A stretch of DNA of 64,000 bases from CADEER01 sp965216585 (GTDB taxonomy: Bacteria > Desulfobacterota > Binatia > HRBIN30 > CADEER01), in the NCBI GenBank assembly GCA_965216585.1, contig CBDCGC010000003.1:1302001-1366000 (forward strand), written 5' to 3'. This document shows positions 36,408-45,163 of this stretch, in pieces (position 1 is the stretch's first letter; each line of letters begins with the position of its first letter). The notes below the pieces were generated by a model. That model was given only the letters and a program-made list of their open reading frames with translations, was not told the DNA's origin and did not search any database. The translations under genes and the position numbers were made by a program.

Positions 36408-37196
36408 ATGAAAGAAATCGATCGCGAGATCCAAGAGCGTATTGACGGTGTGAAATGGTATCACGAGTTTGATTTTGGCGACGGGGTCAAATCGAAAGCG
36501 TGCGTTCCTTCGTCGAAGCGCACCCACGACTTCGTCGGCCAGGTGAACTTCACCGGCAAGACCGTTTTAGACATCGGCTGCTGGGACGGGTACTGGAGTT
36601 TTCACGCCGAGCGCAACGGCGCCCAGAGCGTGTTGGCAACTGACATGAACAGCCAGCGCTTGGCAAAGTTCGGCGAAACCTTCAGACCTGCAGAGGTTTC
36701 GGACAATGAAGGATTCGTTCTCGCGCACGAGATATACGAATCTCGCGTCGAGTATCGCGGCAACGTGAGCGTTTACGACGTCGCCCGACTAGGCAAGCGC
36801 TTCGACATCGTACTGTTCTTGGGAGTTTTCTATCATCTCACCCATCCGATGTACGCGATCACACAAATCCGGCACGCGATCGCCGCCGGGGGCGAAGTGA
36901 TCATCGAAGGAGAAGGGATCGACGACACCGAGCTCGCTTACACGGAGTTCTACTATCGCCCACCCGGTGAAGATTCCTATTTCGGCGACGCCAGCAACTG
37001 GTTCGTCCCAACCCGCCGCTGCCTGCGAGACATGGTAACCGCAAACTACTTCGACGTCGTCCGAGAAGACTTTGCCCCGGGGAAAGGGAAATACGGTCGC
37101 ATACTACTGCATGCTCGCGCGGCCGAGCGATCGGATGACAAACACCTGTATCGCCCCTTGTTTGGACTCGATCAGTACGATCAGCGGTTTCGGTAG
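36408..37196 (+). CDS. SAM-dependent methyltransferase (CmoB/DUF1698-like)
   Basis: 262 aa. Motif I is VLDIGCWDGYWSFHAERNGA, followed by FDIVLFLGVFYHLTHPMYA and SNWFVPTRRCLRDM, landmarks of the CmoB/DUF1698 type. A similar protein is encoded by the next gene. In a polysaccharide locus these probably methylate a sugar and not tRNA. The gene starts 62 bp after the GT4 gene and may be co-transcribed with it. Confidence 0.87.
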   Translation: MKEIDREIQERIDGVKWYHEFDFGDGVKSKACVPSSKRTHDFVGQVNFTGKTVLDIGCWDGYWSFHAERNGAQSVLATDMNSQRLAKFGETFRPAEVSDNEGFVLAHEIYESRVEYRGNVSVYDVARLGKRFDIVLFLGVFYHLTHPMYAITQIRHAIAAGGEVIIEGEGIDDTELAYTEFYYRPPGEDSYFGDASNWFVPTRRCLRDMVTANYFDVVREDFAPGKGKYGRILLHARAAERSDDKHLYRPLFGLDQYDQRFR

Positions 37197-37309
37197 AACT
37201 GCCAACGGAAAAACGGCGAACGACGATTCCAATAGACAGCCCAGGATGAAGCGGTTGAAGTCAACGGTTCACGACGACGGCCAACTCGTAGATTGGAAAA
37301 GGTAACTTC

Positions 37310-38131
37310 GTGAGCACATGGATGCCCAGCAAGCCCGCTCGACCCCCGGCACAAAGCGAAATCGATGCGCTATTCACGGGTCTCCCGTGGCATCAACGAT
37401 GGGAAATCTTCGAAGGGGTTTTTACGCCAGGCCGAAACCCGGTAGGCGAGCTCTGCGATCGAATCCAGCTACCGCGTGATCTTCGTGGAAAGAGGATCCT
37501 GGACATCGGCGCGTGGCACGGCTGTTTCTCATTCGAATGCGAACGGCGCGGCGCCGCAGAAGTCATCGCTCTGAGCTCCGAACCGGTCGAACAGGTCGGA
37601 TTCGAGCGAATTCGGGATGCTATTGGCTCGAAAGTCGTCCGCTACGTTGAGGGCTCGGCTTACGCCCTTGATCCTGAAACGCTCGGTCGATTCGACCTCA
37701 TCTTGTTCTTGGGGATACTCTACCATCTGCGCCACCCCCTCCTTGCCATCGATCAGCTCTACCCGATCGCAGACGGTCCGGTTCTCGTAGAAACCCACGT
37801 AATCGACGAATGCGCATTCGCGGCGGGCCAGACATCTGAGCAGGCGCAGCCCCTGAGAACAGTCGCGCCCAAGCTGGCAAGCACGCCGATCTGGCAGTTC
37901 TACCGCACGGACGAGCTCGGCCGTGATTCGTCCAACTGGTTTGGACCGAACATCTCCGCGGTTCAAGAAGCCTTCGCCTCGGCAGGATTCGAGACCGAAG
38001 TGGTCAACACCTGGGGCACAAGGGCCTCGTTTCGAGCTACCCCATTGCCATCTGCAGAGTATCTGGAATCTCACAACTATGAGAGTCGCTTCGAATCAGT
38101 GCGTCAGAGCTTGACCCGGAGCGCCAACTAG
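37310..38131 (+). CDS. SAM-dependent methyltransferase (CmoB/DUF1698-like)
   Basis: 273 aa from a GTG at 37310, with AAGGTAA upstream. Motif I is ILDIGAWHGCFSFECERRGA, then FDLILFLGILYHLRHPLLA and SNWFGPNISAVQEAF. It is a divergent paralogue of the preceding gene, which shares the CmoB-like order of motifs. Likely a sugar O-methyltransferase of the same locus. Confidence 0.87.
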   Translation: MSTWMPSKPARPPAQSEIDALFTGLPWHQRWEIFEGVFTPGRNPVGELCDRIQLPRDLRGKRILDIGAWHGCFSFECERRGAAEVIALSSEPVEQVGFERIRDAIGSKVVRYVEGSAYALDPETLGRFDLILFLGILYHLRHPLLAIDQLYPIADGPVLVETHVIDECAFAAGQTSEQAQPLRTVAPKLASTPIWQFYRTDELGRDSSNWFGPNISAVQEAFASAGFETEVVNTWGTRASFRATPLPSAEYLESHNYESRFESVRQSLTRSAN

Positions 38132-38227
38132 CCACCCGGGAAATTGAAGTCTTTGAAAGAGCCTGCGAGCGAAACGAGTTTCAGCGCGGGTCAAAAAAAG
38201 AAGCGCTCAGAAAGCGGGGCACTGCAC

Positions 38228-39724
38228 ATGCACTCGAGACGAAAAGCCAGCAATTCCCAGCTGATCGACACCCCGAACAACGGACGATCAGTCTCCGTCA
38301 TTGTACTCTCCCTCGTTTTCGTCTCCGTCGTCACACCGGTACGGACCGCTATGTGCACGGAAACACCGAATGCACCCATTGAACCTGCCAACCTACTATT
38401 GATCGTGATCGATACCCTGCGGGCCGACCACATCGGGATGTACGGATCCAAGGACGGACTGACGCCTCACATCGACGCTCTTGCCGAGCACTCGCATGTC
38501 TTTGAAAATCCAATCGCAACTTCGGCCTGGACCAGGTCATCCGTCGCATCGATGTTGACGTCTCGCTTCCCGACTTCGATCGGTGTTCTCGACCGGGATG
38601 ACTCCATCCCGGACTCCGCGAGCACTCTGGCTGCGGAGCTTAAAGCCCGTGGGTTCGCAACGTTCGCCCGCACCACCAACGGCAATGCCGGCGCGTCGTT
38701 TGGATTCGCCCGCGGATTCGACTCCTTCGAGCTCCCCAAGCTCACCCGAGCGTATCCCGACGGTGCGGCGATGTATCCGGCCGAGGGAGTGACCAAGGAA
38801 GCTCTCGAATGGCTCGCCGAGCGAGACCCAAAAACACCATCGTTCGTCTTCCTCCACTACACCGATCCTCACGATCCGTATCTGCCACACGTGGGTCTCC
38901 TGGACAGGCCCGAGCCACCAGGGCGTTTCGGCGGTTCACGCGCAGAACTGGCCGAAATGCAACTGGCCGAACGATCCGGGAGAGTAACCGATGCCGATAT
39001 GGACCGGATCAAGTACCTCTACGCGGGAGAGGTGAAGTACTGCGACATATGGATCGGCAAACTGATCGCAGGACTCAAGAAACTGAATCTGTGGAACAGC
39101 ACGACGCTGGTCTTGACCGCGGACCACGGAGAGGGGCTTTGGGACCATCACTTCCGCGGACACGGGCGCGACTTGTACGAGGAGATGATTCGGGTTCCGC
39201 TCATCATTCACTACGCTGGACAGACCAAGGGCTCGCGAATCTCGCAGGCACTAAGCCTGGTCGACATCGCCCCAACCTTGCTGGGGGCAGTTGGAATCAC
39301 GCCTCCCCGCGACTTCGATGGATCCGATCTGCAAGCGATAATTCAAGGTAGAGTGGAAGCGAGAGATTCGGGCATCTACTCCGAACTCACGTTGGACGGA
39401 ATTGACTTGGAGTTCGTTCGCACCAGCAAACACAAGTTGATCAGGGACCGCACGCGCGCGCGCACCGATCCCGCTTCGTATTCCCTGTTCAATCTCGAAA
39501 CAGATTCGCGGGAGCAAGAGAACCGAGCCCCGCTCGAACCAGCGACCGTCGAGGCACTCCGCGCAATGCTCGAGCGGTGGCAAAAGGCGCTCTCTGCACC
39601 GGCACCAAAGCCTGCCGGGCCGCAACGGAAACTCAGCGAAGCAGATCTTCAATCGATGAAGGCACTAGGGTACCTTTCGGAGGAAGAGTACGAGAGGCTG
39701 CGCGAGAAGGGTTCCCTCGACTAG
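38228..39724 (+). CDS. Exported sulfatase-fold hydrolase
   Basis: 498 aa from the ATG at 38228 with GGGG upstream; a TTG at 38144 would add 28 residues. A hydrophobic N-terminal segment (VSVIVLSLVFVSVVTPV) suggests export or anchoring. The metal-binding start is LLIVIDTLRADHIGMYG. The usual sulfatase nucleophile motif C/S-x-P-x-R is replaced by SAWTR (Ser99 to Arg103), so Pro is lost and modification to formylglycine is uncertain. The distal metal site is LTADHGEGLWDHH with HGRDLYEE. The C terminus ends in a small helical tail (MKALGYLSEEEYERL) common in this subgroup. Confidence 0.88.
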   Translation: MHSRRKASNSQLIDTPNNGRSVSVIVLSLVFVSVVTPVRTAMCTETPNAPIEPANLLLIVIDTLRADHIGMYGSKDGLTPHIDALAEHSHVFENPIATSAWTRSSVASMLTSRFPTSIGVLDRDDSIPDSASTLAAELKARGFATFARTTNGNAGASFGFARGFDSFELPKLTRAYPDGAAMYPAEGVTKEALEWLAERDPKTPSFVFLHYTDPHDPYLPHVGLLDRPEPPGRFGGSRAELAEMQLAERSGRVTDADMDRIKYLYAGEVKYCDIWIGKLIAGLKKLNLWNSTTLVLTADHGEGLWDHHFRGHGRDLYEEMIRVPLIIHYAGQTKGSRISQALSLVDIAPTLLGAVGITPPRDFDGSDLQAIIQGRVEARDSGIYSELTLDGIDLEFVRTSKHKLIRDRTRARTDPASYSLFNLETDSREQENRAPLEPATVEALRAMLERWQKALSAPAPKPAGPQRKLSEADLQSMKALGYLSEEEYERLREKGSLD

Positions 39725-39762
39725 AGGCATTCGCAACCCGGCCAGGCCGAGGCAACTCGGCG

Positions 39763-42579
39763 TTATTCAACGGTGACCTGAATATTGGAAGTTGGCTCGC
39801 CGAACCACTGCACCGATTCGCGCAGCATCTGCCACTGGAAATTGTACGTCCCGGGCGCAGCGGGTGCAGTGATCGTCGCCGTGAACGTATAGGTCTCCCC
39901 CGGATCGACGCTCACACCCGGGTCGATGTACATCCGCCCAAAACCCCACGTCGTGGTCTGGGAGCGCGGATTCGTCACCCCCAGGCGGTGCTTCAAAGCC
40001 GCCGTCCAGCTCTCGCTACCGACGTTGCGCATGGTGATCGACACTGCCGCTTGTTGCCCGGCCGACATCGTCGCCGGTGGTCCCGTCTGGTTTACGAACT
40101 CCGCATCTCTCAGCGGAGCCTCCACCGTTATTTCAAGATTCTGAGAGGGCTCACCGAACCACTGCACCGATTCGCGCAGCATCTCCCACTGGAAATTGTA
40201 CGTCCCGGGCGCAGCGGGTGCAGTGATCGTCGCCGTGAACGTATAGGTTTCCCCCGGATCGACGCTCACACCCGGGTCGATGTACATCCGCCCAAAACCC
40301 CACGTCGTGGTCTGGGAGCGCGGATTCGTCACCCCCAGGCGGTGCTTCAAAGCCGCCGTCCAGCTCTCGCTACCGACGTTGCGCATGGTGATCGACACTG
40401 CCGCTTGTTGCCCGGCCGACATCGTCGCCGGTGGTCCCGTCTGGCTTACGAACTCCGCATCTCTCAGCGGAGCCTCCACCGTTATTTCAAGATTCTGCGA
40501 GGGCTCACCGAACCACTGCACCGATTCGCGCAGCATCTCCCACTGGAAATTGTACGTCCCGGGCGCAGCGGGTGCAGTGATCGTCGCCGTGAACGTATAG
40601 GTCTCCCCCGGATCGACGCTCACACCCGGGTCGATGTACATCCGCCCAAAACCCCACGTCGTGGTCTGGGAGCGCGGATTCGTCACCCCCAGGCGGTGCT
40701 TCAAAGCCGCCGTCCAGCTCTCGCTACCGACGTTGCGCATGGTGATCGACACTGCCGCTTGTTGCCCGGCCGACATCGTCGCCGGTGGTCCCGTCTGGTT
40801 TACGAACTCCGCATCTCTCAGCGGAGCCTCCACCGTTATTTCAAGATTCTGAGAGGGCTCACCGAACCACTGCACCGATTCGCGCAGCATCTCCCACTGG
40901 AAATTGTACGTCCCGGGCGCAGCGGGTGCAGTGATCGTCGCCGTGAACGTATAGGTTTCCCCCGGATCGACGCTCACACCCGGGTCGATGTACATCCGCC
41001 CAAAACCCCACGTCGTGGTCTGGGAGCGCGGATTCGTCACCCCCAGGCGGTGCTTCAAAGCCGCCGTCCAGCTCTCGCTACCGACGTTGCGCATGGTGAT
41101 CGACACTGCCGCTTGTTGCCCGGCCGACATCGTCGCCGGTGGTCCCGTCTGGTTTACGAACTCCGCATCTCTCAGCATCGGAGTCGGCGTGCTGGTTGGC
41201 GTAGGCGTTGCTGTCGAGGTCGGTGTCGCGGTCGAAGTGGGCTCGCTTGTCGGCGTGTTCGTCGGGGTCCACGTAGGCGTCGACGTTGGTGTGTTTGTTG
41301 GCCCCGTATCCAAACAACCCAACCCGTTCACATAGCTCGTAATCGTCGAAACCGACGGGCTGGAAAACATGTCCTGCGCACCACAGCCTCCCAAGAACGA
41401 CTTCATGATCCAGCAACCCGGATCGTAGTGATAGGCGTTGAAGTTGTGACCCATCTCGTGCGCGACCAGCGTCGTCATCGAGGCCAGCGAGGTCGAGAAG
41501 TCTTCCGATACGCCTACTCCCCACGAGCTGCAGACCACGCCGATGTATCCGAGGCCAATCGTCCCGAAGGGATTCTGCGCCCCGAGAGTACAGAGATCAC
41601 GTCCGGTGAACAGGTGCGCCAGATCGTTGGTCGATCGATGCCACGGCAGCGAGGTGTCGTTGGCCCGCAGCGAACGCAACTCGCTTAAAACCGCGCTGCC
41701 CGATTCCTCGCTCGTGCAGGGATCGCTGCTCGTCAGTCCGTCTGCCACGTCGAACGGGTCGTTGGAGCTCGTGTACAGGGTGATGTTCGGAATCACGAAG
41801 GTCACACCGATCTGGCTCTCGTAGATACCGCTGACCTCGTTGATCACGTCGACCATCCAATCCTGGGCGGTCAAACCGGCCGGCCAGTTGCCTGCCTGGG
41901 CGTACTGATAGTCACCAACCAGAGAGAGCTCGACGTTGGAATACCCGCCCGCTGCCCCCTGCAGCGCCGCCGGTGCATCGAACACCGAGCGTAACGCATC
42001 GAGCAGGCGGCGCCGCTGTTGACCGCGCCGCCGCTGCTTGCGCACGGGCCTGTCGTCTTCGACGCCGCAGGCCAACGGCTCATCGAGCTCCATTTCGGAG
42101 GCCCGGTAGCCGACATGGCCGGACAGCGCAGCGGCGACGGATGGATCGGGGGGTTCGATGACGAATACGTCTTCGGTCACCCGTATGAGACCGCTCACCC
42201 GGCCGTCGCGAATCGTCAGGCGCACCCACGAATTCGGCTCGCCAATGACAATGCCGCGGTAGAACGCACCGCTGACGGTGCGGCCGCTCTTGCGCCCTTC
42301 TTCGCCGATTTCGACGACCTGCAAGTCGGGTGCGAGAATGTCGTTTTCCTCGAGCTCCAGCTCGAAACGGTGGCCGTACATCTCGATTGTCAGCCGATCT
42401 ACCGTTGCCACGCCGCTTAGCACTGCTGCGCTCGACCGGGCAATCGAGACGGGAACCCCGGCGCGGAGATCCGCTGCGGCCGGCTGTAGAGAAACAGAAA
42501 ACACGACGAAGGCGAGTCGCAATGCACACCGCACGCGCCTACACCCTTTCCATCGAGCGAGTAGGTCCACCGTACCCAT
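39763..42579 (-). CDS. Secreted reprolysin-like (M12B) metallopeptidase with four Ig-like repeats
   Basis: 938 aa from the ATG at 42579, followed by a signal peptide (VRCALRLAFVVFSVSLQPAAA). A propeptide-like region precedes the catalytic domain. The zinc site is HEMGHNFNAYH starting near residue 374. A Thr-Pro linker (PTNTPTSTPTWTPTNTPTS) leads to four tandem 118-residue domains that begin LRDAEFVNQTGPPATMSAG and contain ITMRNVGSESW. They resemble the Ig-like domain of NBR1. The repeats are nearly identical to each other at the DNA level. The protein probably acts outside the cell, with the repeats as a spacer or binding tail. Confidence 0.88.
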   Translation of the reverse strand: MGTVDLLARWKGCRRVRCALRLAFVVFSVSLQPAAADLRAGVPVSIARSSAAVLSGVATVDRLTIEMYGHRFELELEENDILAPDLQVVEIGEEGRKSGRTVSGAFYRGIVIGEPNSWVRLTIRDGRVSGLIRVTEDVFVIEPPDPSVAAALSGHVGYRASEMELDEPLACGVEDDRPVRKQRRRGQQRRRLLDALRSVFDAPAALQGAAGGYSNVELSLVGDYQYAQAGNWPAGLTAQDWMVDVINEVSGIYESQIGVTFVIPNITLYTSSNDPFDVADGLTSSDPCTSEESGSAVLSELRSLRANDTSLPWHRSTNDLAHLFTGRDLCTLGAQNPFGTIGLGYIGVVCSSWGVGVSEDFSTSLASMTTLVAHEMGHNFNAYHYDPGCWIMKSFLGGCGAQDMFSSPSVSTITSYVNGLGCLDTGPTNTPTSTPTWTPTNTPTSEPTSTATPTSTATPTPTSTPTPMLRDAEFVNQTGPPATMSAGQQAAVSITMRNVGSESWTAALKHRLGVTNPRSQTTTWGFGRMYIDPGVSVDPGETYTFTATITAPAAPGTYNFQWEMLRESVQWFGEPSQNLEITVEAPLRDAEFVNQTGPPATMSAGQQAAVSITMRNVGSESWTAALKHRLGVTNPRSQTTTWGFGRMYIDPGVSVDPGETYTFTATITAPAAPGTYNFQWEMLRESVQWFGEPSQNLEITVEAPLRDAEFVSQTGPPATMSAGQQAAVSITMRNVGSESWTAALKHRLGVTNPRSQTTTWGFGRMYIDPGVSVDPGETYTFTATITAPAAPGTYNFQWEMLRESVQWFGEPSQNLEITVEAPLRDAEFVNQTGPPATMSAGQQAAVSITMRNVGSESWTAALKHRLGVTNPRSQTTTWGFGRMYIDPGVSVDPGETYTFTATITAPAAPGTYNFQWQMLRESVQWFGEPTSNIQVTVE
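39766..41175 (-). repeat. Four tandem 354-bp units
   Basis: Units at 40822-41175, 40468-40821, 40114-40467 and 39766-40113 (the last is 348 bp and ends at the stop). Each codes one 118-residue Ig-like domain. They differ at a few positions, and some differences alternate between units. For example, one site reads GTCTCC in units 2 and 4 and GTTTCC in units 1 and 3. Confidence 0.97.
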
Positions 42580-42925
42580 CAGCTCTTTCGGGAAGCCAAT
42601 TACGTGCCATCCGCGCCCGTCGAGGTACGGAAGTAGCACGACACCCGTCCACCGCGATCTTCCCATTCTAGCACCGTGCCCCGTCAACCAATCGACGGAT
42701 CAGTGTCATCGCCAACGAGAGCCGAACAGCTCACCTTAGATGCTGTATAGCAACATGCAGCCCCAGGTTCATTGCCAAAATTCTCGGCCCTTCGGCACGT
42801 TTGCTGTACTGCGTAATCACCCGCCACTCCCGTATCGCGGATCGGCCGCCGGTCGCTGGGGTGTGGTTGCACACACTTGTGACTGGCGATATGCCTCCCC
42901 CCACGGGTTCCCCGGTGGCGTGTAG
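42580..42925. other. Divergent intergenic region, 346 bp
   Basis: Holds the upstream regions of the metallopeptidase (leftward) and the membrane sulfatase-like gene (rightward). I see no gene, no strong -35/-10 pair and no repeat. Confidence 0.6.
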
Positions 42926-45163
42926 TTGGAGTTGAGGCGAGTGGGTGAGACGAGTTACACCGCAGATCGAAAGCCTCTGCCACCCGCAGAATCAGGGGAA
43001 CCCACCAAAACGGGCCGAATAGCTGTCCTGCCGCCGGCGCTTCTGCTCGTCGGCAACCTCTTCGTGTTCGGACCGGCTACGCTTTTTTTCAGCAACGCCG
43101 AGGAGCTCAACTCGACCGTTTGGGCGATCTTGAGCAACACCGCAATTCCCGCGGCAGTCGCTACTCTCCTTCTCGTCGGTCTCGTTGGCGTCTTGCCCGC
43201 CCGGATTCGAGGACTGGCTGTCGCGGCTCTCGTCGGTATCGCTCTAGCCGCATGGGCCCAAGGTAACGTCTTCGTATGGAAGTACGGGGCCTTCGACGGA
43301 AAGGCCATAGACTTCGACCGTTTCGGCCCCATTCGAACCTTCGACATCGCCATATGGATCGGGCTTCTCACCACTACTGTGGCGTTCCGAAAACGCTTCG
43401 GCCACATCTACACGTTGCTCTGTAGCTGCCTCGTCCTGATGCAGCTCGTGGGCTTGCTGTTGATGATCTGGAAACAGCCGGCGCAATCCGGCCACCCACG
43501 CGACCTCGCGCTACCGCAAGCAACCCTGAGATACTCTACCGACTTCAACATCGTCCACGTATTGCTCGATGCGTTCCAATCCGATGTTTTCGGCGAAGTT
43601 CTGAGCGAAGACAGCGACCTCAACGATCGGCTCGACGGATTCACGTGGTTCCGGAACACACTCGGCTCGTTTCCATCGACCTACATGTCGATGCCGGTGA
43701 TCTTCGCTGGGAACGTGTTCACGAATAGTGAATCACCCAAAGAGTTCTTCCGCAGATCAATCGAGAGAGACGCCTTCTACAACCGCCTTCATGAAAGCGG
43801 AATGGAGGTACACCTGATTCCGATGGCGCAACCATGCGTGGGGAAGTTCTCGAGCTGCTACAGAATTCCAGCTCCCTACAACTCCCCCAAGCTGGTTCCC
43901 ATTCGCGAAACGGCAAAGCTACTGGATCTTTCCCTTTTCAGGTTTGCACCGCATGTCTTCAAACCCCTCGTCTTCAACGAGCAGAGATGGCTCGTGCAAC
44001 CGTTGGTCGCGGGCAGTGCCGGTGGGCGCTTCTTCAACCACCATTGGTTCTGGGCCGACTATTCGAATCAGATCTACGCTGAAGACACGTCTCCCACCTA
44101 CCACTTCATCCACCTCAACGGTCCACACTACCCACTCGTAAGCGACGAAAACTGCAACTACGCCGGATTCCAGATATCGTCGAAAGCCAACTACAAGGCA
44201 CAGGTGAAGTGCGTCCTGAGCGCACTCACCAACTTTCTCGGCAATCTGAAACGGATCGGCGCCTACGACTCGTCGTTGATAGTCGTACACGCAGATCACG
44301 GACTCGGGCATCTAGTGGAGATGGACAACTTCCCCAGTAACTTTGCCGAAGACCCGCTTGCAGCCCAAATCCAGACCGGTGGGGTCATCGGTAGCGCAAT
44401 GCCTCTTTTGGCGGTCAAACCCCCCGGAGCCCGCGGCCCAATCGCGCGATCATCTGTTCCTGCCACGATCGGAGACATTCCTGCGACGATCCTCAAGAGC
44501 GCGGGAATACCTACGAATCGGCCATCCTTGCTGGAAATCTCGGCCGATGAAAACCGCGTTCGCTACTACCACCGATACATCTGGACCCATGAAAAGTGGC
44601 GCGCTGATTCGATCGGCCCAATTCAACAGTATCGGGTCGATGGCGACGTCTACGACTACAATTCTTGGTCGTTGGGCGAGGTTTTCCTGGAGAAACGTGA
44701 GAAGTTCCTGACGAACGTTGTCGACGTCGGCTCCAAGAAATCGAGTTTCAACTTGATGCGAGGGTGGTCTGGCCGGATGGACGGATCCGAAACCGGTTGG
44801 GCGATGGGACCGTCCGCAACGGTCGCATTGCACATACCCAAGGGCCCATCGATCCTCAGCGCCCGGCTGAGACCCTGGCGCCGCAATCCAGATCTCGAGA
44901 TCAGAGTCACCGTCGGCGGCCGCTCGATCGGATCTTGGAACCTAGGTAGCGCCGGACGCAAGCTGCAGGAGTACACGCTGCCAATCCCCGCCGACCCAGA
45001 CCGAGACGAATCCACCCTGGTCGAATTCCACTTCAGCCACTACCGCCACCCTGTGAACAGTGCCCTGGACCGTCGCACGCTCGCGGCTGTGTTCGATTGG
45101 ATCAGAGTAGACCCATCCGGTCCCGAGGCGCGATCTCATGACGACCAAGCCAAAGCCTCCTGA
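42926..45163 (+). CDS. Membrane-anchored sulfatase-fold protein
   Basis: 745 aa from a TTG at 42926; the GTG at 42941 is an alternative. About four or five N-terminal membrane segments (for example ALLLVGNLFVFGPATLFF) precede an extracytoplasmic alkaline-phosphatase-superfamily domain: metal-binding FNIVHVLLDAFQSDVF, nucleophile region GSFPSTYMSMPVIFAG, distal metal site VVHADHGLGH. The last about 130 residues form a beta-rich tail (ILSARLRPWRRNPDLEIRVT). The layout recalls LTA-synthase or phosphoglycerol/phosphoethanolamine transferases as well as sulfatases; which activity it has cannot be told. Its end overlaps the next paralogue by 26 bp. Confidence 0.82.
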   Translation: MELRRVGETSYTADRKPLPPAESGEPTKTGRIAVLPPALLLVGNLFVFGPATLFFSNAEELNSTVWAILSNTAIPAAVATLLLVGLVGVLPARIRGLAVAALVGIALAAWAQGNVFVWKYGAFDGKAIDFDRFGPIRTFDIAIWIGLLTTTVAFRKRFGHIYTLLCSCLVLMQLVGLLLMIWKQPAQSGHPRDLALPQATLRYSTDFNIVHVLLDAFQSDVFGEVLSEDSDLNDRLDGFTWFRNTLGSFPSTYMSMPVIFAGNVFTNSESPKEFFRRSIERDAFYNRLHESGMEVHLIPMAQPCVGKFSSCYRIPAPYNSPKLVPIRETAKLLDLSLFRFAPHVFKPLVFNEQRWLVQPLVAGSAGGRFFNHHWFWADYSNQIYAEDTSPTYHFIHLNGPHYPLVSDENCNYAGFQISSKANYKAQVKCVLSALTNFLGNLKRIGAYDSSLIVVHADHGLGHLVEMDNFPSNFAEDPLAAQIQTGGVIGSAMPLLAVKPPGARGPIARSSVPATIGDIPATILKSAGIPTNRPSLLEISADENRVRYYHRYIWTHEKWRADSIGPIQQYRVDGDVYDYNSWSLGEVFLEKREKFLTNVVDVGSKKSSFNLMRGWSGRMDGSETGWAMGPSATVALHIPKGPSILSARLRPWRRNPDLEIRVTVGGRSIGSWNLGSAGRKLQEYTLPIPADPDRDESTLVEFHFSHYRHPVNSALDRRTLAAVFDWIRVDPSGPEARSHDDQAKAS

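Noticed and set aside
39577..41688. Long plus-strand open frame of 703 codons opposite the metallopeptidase repeats
   Set aside because: It is the antisense shadow of the four 354-bp repeats: its repeated segments follow the same period, it has Arg-rich composition, and the minus strand encodes a clear peptidase.
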